From assembly GCF_002934365.1 (NCBI RefSeq), contig NZ_PTIY01000001.1, forward strand, positions 372,001-436,000: a stretch of DNA of 64,000 nucleotides, in the 5' to 3' direction. The position numbers and the translations under genes are program-made. The DNA comes from Methylobacter tundripaludum (GTDB lineage: Bacteria; Pseudomonadota; Gammaproteobacteria; Methylococcales; Methylomonadaceae). This document shows positions 62,373 through 64,000 of this stretch, in pieces (positions within the stretch are counted from its first letter, which is position 1; each line of letters begins with the position of its first letter). Under the pieces are notes generated by a model. That model ran no database searches. It saw nothing but the letters and a program-made list of their open reading frames with translations, and was not told where the DNA came from.

Positions 62373-63715
62373 GTTCAGACCAACCCCGCGTACTGGTGAT
62401 AGACGACGATCCCGGGATTGTCGATTATCTGCTGGACATGTTGCGGCAAGCGGACTATTCGGTCGCAGGCTACACCGACACCACTGACGCTCTGAATGCT
62501 ATCGCCGCCGAACCGTTTGACCTGGTGATTTCCGACGTGGAAATGCCCGGAATGCGGGGCTTGGACTTAATAGCGGCTATTCACCGGCTGCGCCCGGAAC
62601 AATTGGTGCTGCTCATAACCGCTTTCGGCAGTATCGAGCTTGCCATGCAAAGCGTGCGTGCCGGGGCTTGCGAGTTTCTGACCAAACCTTTTCGCATAGA
62701 AGAGCTTTACGCCGCCATAGAACGCGCCCTGCTGGATCGGCAGATGCGCCGCACGGCCGTCAGAATCGGCTCCGCGAACGCCAATAACGATGAAAATGCT
62801 TTTATCGCTTACAGTCCGCGCATGCGGCAAATGTTGGCCTTGGCAAAACGCGCGGCGGCAGTGGACTCGACAATACTTTTAACCGGTGAAAGCGGTACCG
62901 GCAAAAGCGCGGTGGCTCGCTGGATCCACGAGTTGAGTCCGCGCCGGCAAGGCCCGTTCGTGTCGGTCAATTGCGCCGCGCTTCCGCAAACCCTGGTCGA
63001 AAGCGAATTGTTCGGAGCCCGAAAAGGCGCTTACACCGACTCCCATCAGAACCGCCACGGCTTGTTCGTGCAGGCCGACTCCGGGACGCTGTTTCTTGAT
63101 GAAATTGCAGAACTGCCTTTGGAAATACAACCCAAACTGCTGCAGGCGCTGGAATCGGGCAAAATCCGCGCGCTTGGCGATACTCAGGAAACCGCTGTCA
63201 ATATACGTCTGATTGCCGCCACCCATCAGCCATTGGAGCAGCGAATCAACGAACGCCAGTTCCGCGCCGATCTTTATCACCGCCTGAACGTTATCAATCT
63301 GGAAATACCGCCTTTGCGGGAGCGGAAGGAAGATATGGACGAGCTGGTGAATGTGTTGAGCCGGCAAATCAGCCTGCGTCTCGGTAAAATGATGCCGGTT
63401 AATATTTCGGCGGAGGTTTTACGATGGATTCGCGCCTACCATTGGCCGGGTAATGTACGCGAGCTTTCCAATATGCTGGAGAGGGCTATCGCGCTAACGG
63501 AGCATGACACCCTGTTGCTGGAAGATTTGGCGCAAGCCTCGCGGTTACCGAAAAGCGAAGATTTTTTGCAAAATGCGATGACCAAGGGTTGGACGCTGGA
63601 AAATCTGGAGCTTGCCTACATTCGCCATGTATTGGATGCGACCGGAGGCAGCAAAATTCAAGCGGCGCGGATTCTCGGTATGGATCGAAGTACCTTATAT
63701 CGCAAGTTGGGGTAA
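62369..63715 (+). CDS. NtrC-family response regulator with altered GAFTGA loop
   Basis: The 448-residue regulator has a receiver (Asp56 in [13 protein letters not shown]), AAA+ domain (Walker A GESGTGKS at 173-180, Walker [11 protein letters not shown]) and a C-terminal Fis-type helix ([21 protein letters not shown]). The loop that contacts sigma-54, normally GAFTGA, reads GAYTDS (220-225). Substitution there often abolishes sigma-54 activation, so it may act on sigma-70 promoters or as a repressor. GAAGGAG precedes the ATG, which overlaps the kinase stop as ATGA. Confidence 0.93.
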   Translation: MSSDQPRVLVIDDDPGIVDYLLDMLRQADYSVAGYTDTTDALNAIAAEPFDLVISDVEMPGMRGLDLIAAIHRLRPEQLVLLITAFGSIELAMQSVRAGACEFLTKPFRIEELYAAIERALLDRQMRRTAVRIGSANANNDENAFIAYSPRMRQMLALAKRAAAVDSTILLTGESGTGKSAVARWIHELSPRRQGPFVSVNCAALPQTLVESELFGARKGAYTDSHQNRHGLFVQADSGTLFLDEIAELPLEIQPKLLQALESGKIRALGDTQETAVNIRLIAATHQPLEQRINERQFRADLYHRLNVINLEIPPLRERKEDMDELVNVLSRQISLRLGKMMPVNISAEVLRWIRAYHWPGNVRELSNMLERAIALTEHDTLLLEDLAQASRLPKSEDFLQNAMTKGWTLENLELAYIRHVLDATGGSKIQAARILGMDRSTLYRKLG

Positions 63716-63885
63716 ATTCCGATGCTGCTCACCGACTAAACTGACAGCACGCCACGAATCAATCCCGGTTCGATCAAAAAACGCCCCCCGCAGGGAACGC
63801 TACGAAACAGGATAAGTAAAGACAAGCCCTGTTAATAGTAAACAACCAGTTGTTAATTGCTTTTTTATAGCATAGCATTGTCCGC

Positions 63886-64000
63886 ATGTTTATAGCACTC
63901 CGCAAATCCACCGTTATCCTGCTGGCGATACTGCAACTGATTGCACCGCTGGTGCATGCGCATGCCGGAGACAAAGTTTCAGACCTGGGCCTGCATGTTC
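63886..64000 (+). CDS. Secreted protein, 5' end only (cut by window edge)
   Basis: The frame begins MFIALRKSTVILLAILQLIA and continues PLVHAHAGDKVSDLGLH, open to the last base. The start is a clear signal peptide with cleavage after HAHA. The product is not recognised from 38 residues. The promoter and first codons also occur in decayed form at 54.75 kb. Confidence 0.6.
   Translation, partial: MFIALRKSTVILLAILQLIAPLVHAHAGDKVSDLGLHV

Noticed and set aside
1-64000. CRISPR array
   Set aside because: No regularly spaced repeats were seen. The recurrent elements are isolated palindromes and short dispersed repeats.

Overview
The window looks like a chromosomal segment of a free-living gammaproteobacterium, possibly a Methylococcales-type methanotroph. 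That placement is an inference from gene order and repeat style; no methane-oxidation gene is present. The core blocks are ordinary for the class: mnmG-rsmG-parA-parB, DUF2782-thrB-sirB2-like, ribA, the methionine-salvage run mtnB-mtnD-mtnC, and a complete kdpFABCDE potassium system. No rRNA, tRNA or CRISPR array was seen.

Layout. 0.4-4.9 kb (minus): mnmG, rsmG, parA and parB, with a decayed extra parA/parB unit between the last two. 5.0-11.3 kb: accessory region with an ArfA-like ribosome-rescue gene carrying a hairpin inside its reading frame, a Fic toxin-antitoxin pair, and a three-gene operon (nuclease-methylase fusion, HsdS, and a DGQHR protein fused to a TIR/deoxyribosyltransferase-like domain). 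11.7-16.4 kb: a P-type cation ATPase facing a VIT1-like transporter, a DUF211 protein and a Na+/Ca2+ antiporter. 16.7-25.2 kb: UPF0182 membrane protein, a glycosyltransferase lacking a normal start codon, a SufR-like Fe-S regulator divergent from a truncated haemoglobin and its reductase, a nucleoside-phosphorylase-like protein, sirB2-like, thrB and DUF2782.

25.3-32.6 kb is the most interesting part. Next to a transposase remnant lies a tightly coupled operon of dndC, a small protein, dndD, a DndE-like/FtsK fusion, and two genes resembling the AriA and AriB proteins of PARIS defence. It has no local dndA or dndB. This looks like DNA phosphorothioation-type modification machinery joined to a DNA translocase and an ATPase/TOPRIM-nuclease effector pair.

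32.6-41.2 kb (minus): kdpFABCDE, with dispersed repeats in three of its intergenic gaps. 41.5-48.6 kb: CorA, a lipoprotein, an M20 amidohydrolase, ribA, a methyltransferase and mtnCDB. 48.9-54.7 kb: a large SBP-PAS-GGDEF-EAL receptor, a DUF475 membrane protein and a Tim44-like protein. 54.9-63.7 kb: an RND efflux pump of Bacteroidota flavour divergent from a two-component system whose regulator has an altered GAFTGA loop. This cassette is flanked by two related copies of one promoter/start region; the right copy leads into a secreted-protein gene cut by the window end.
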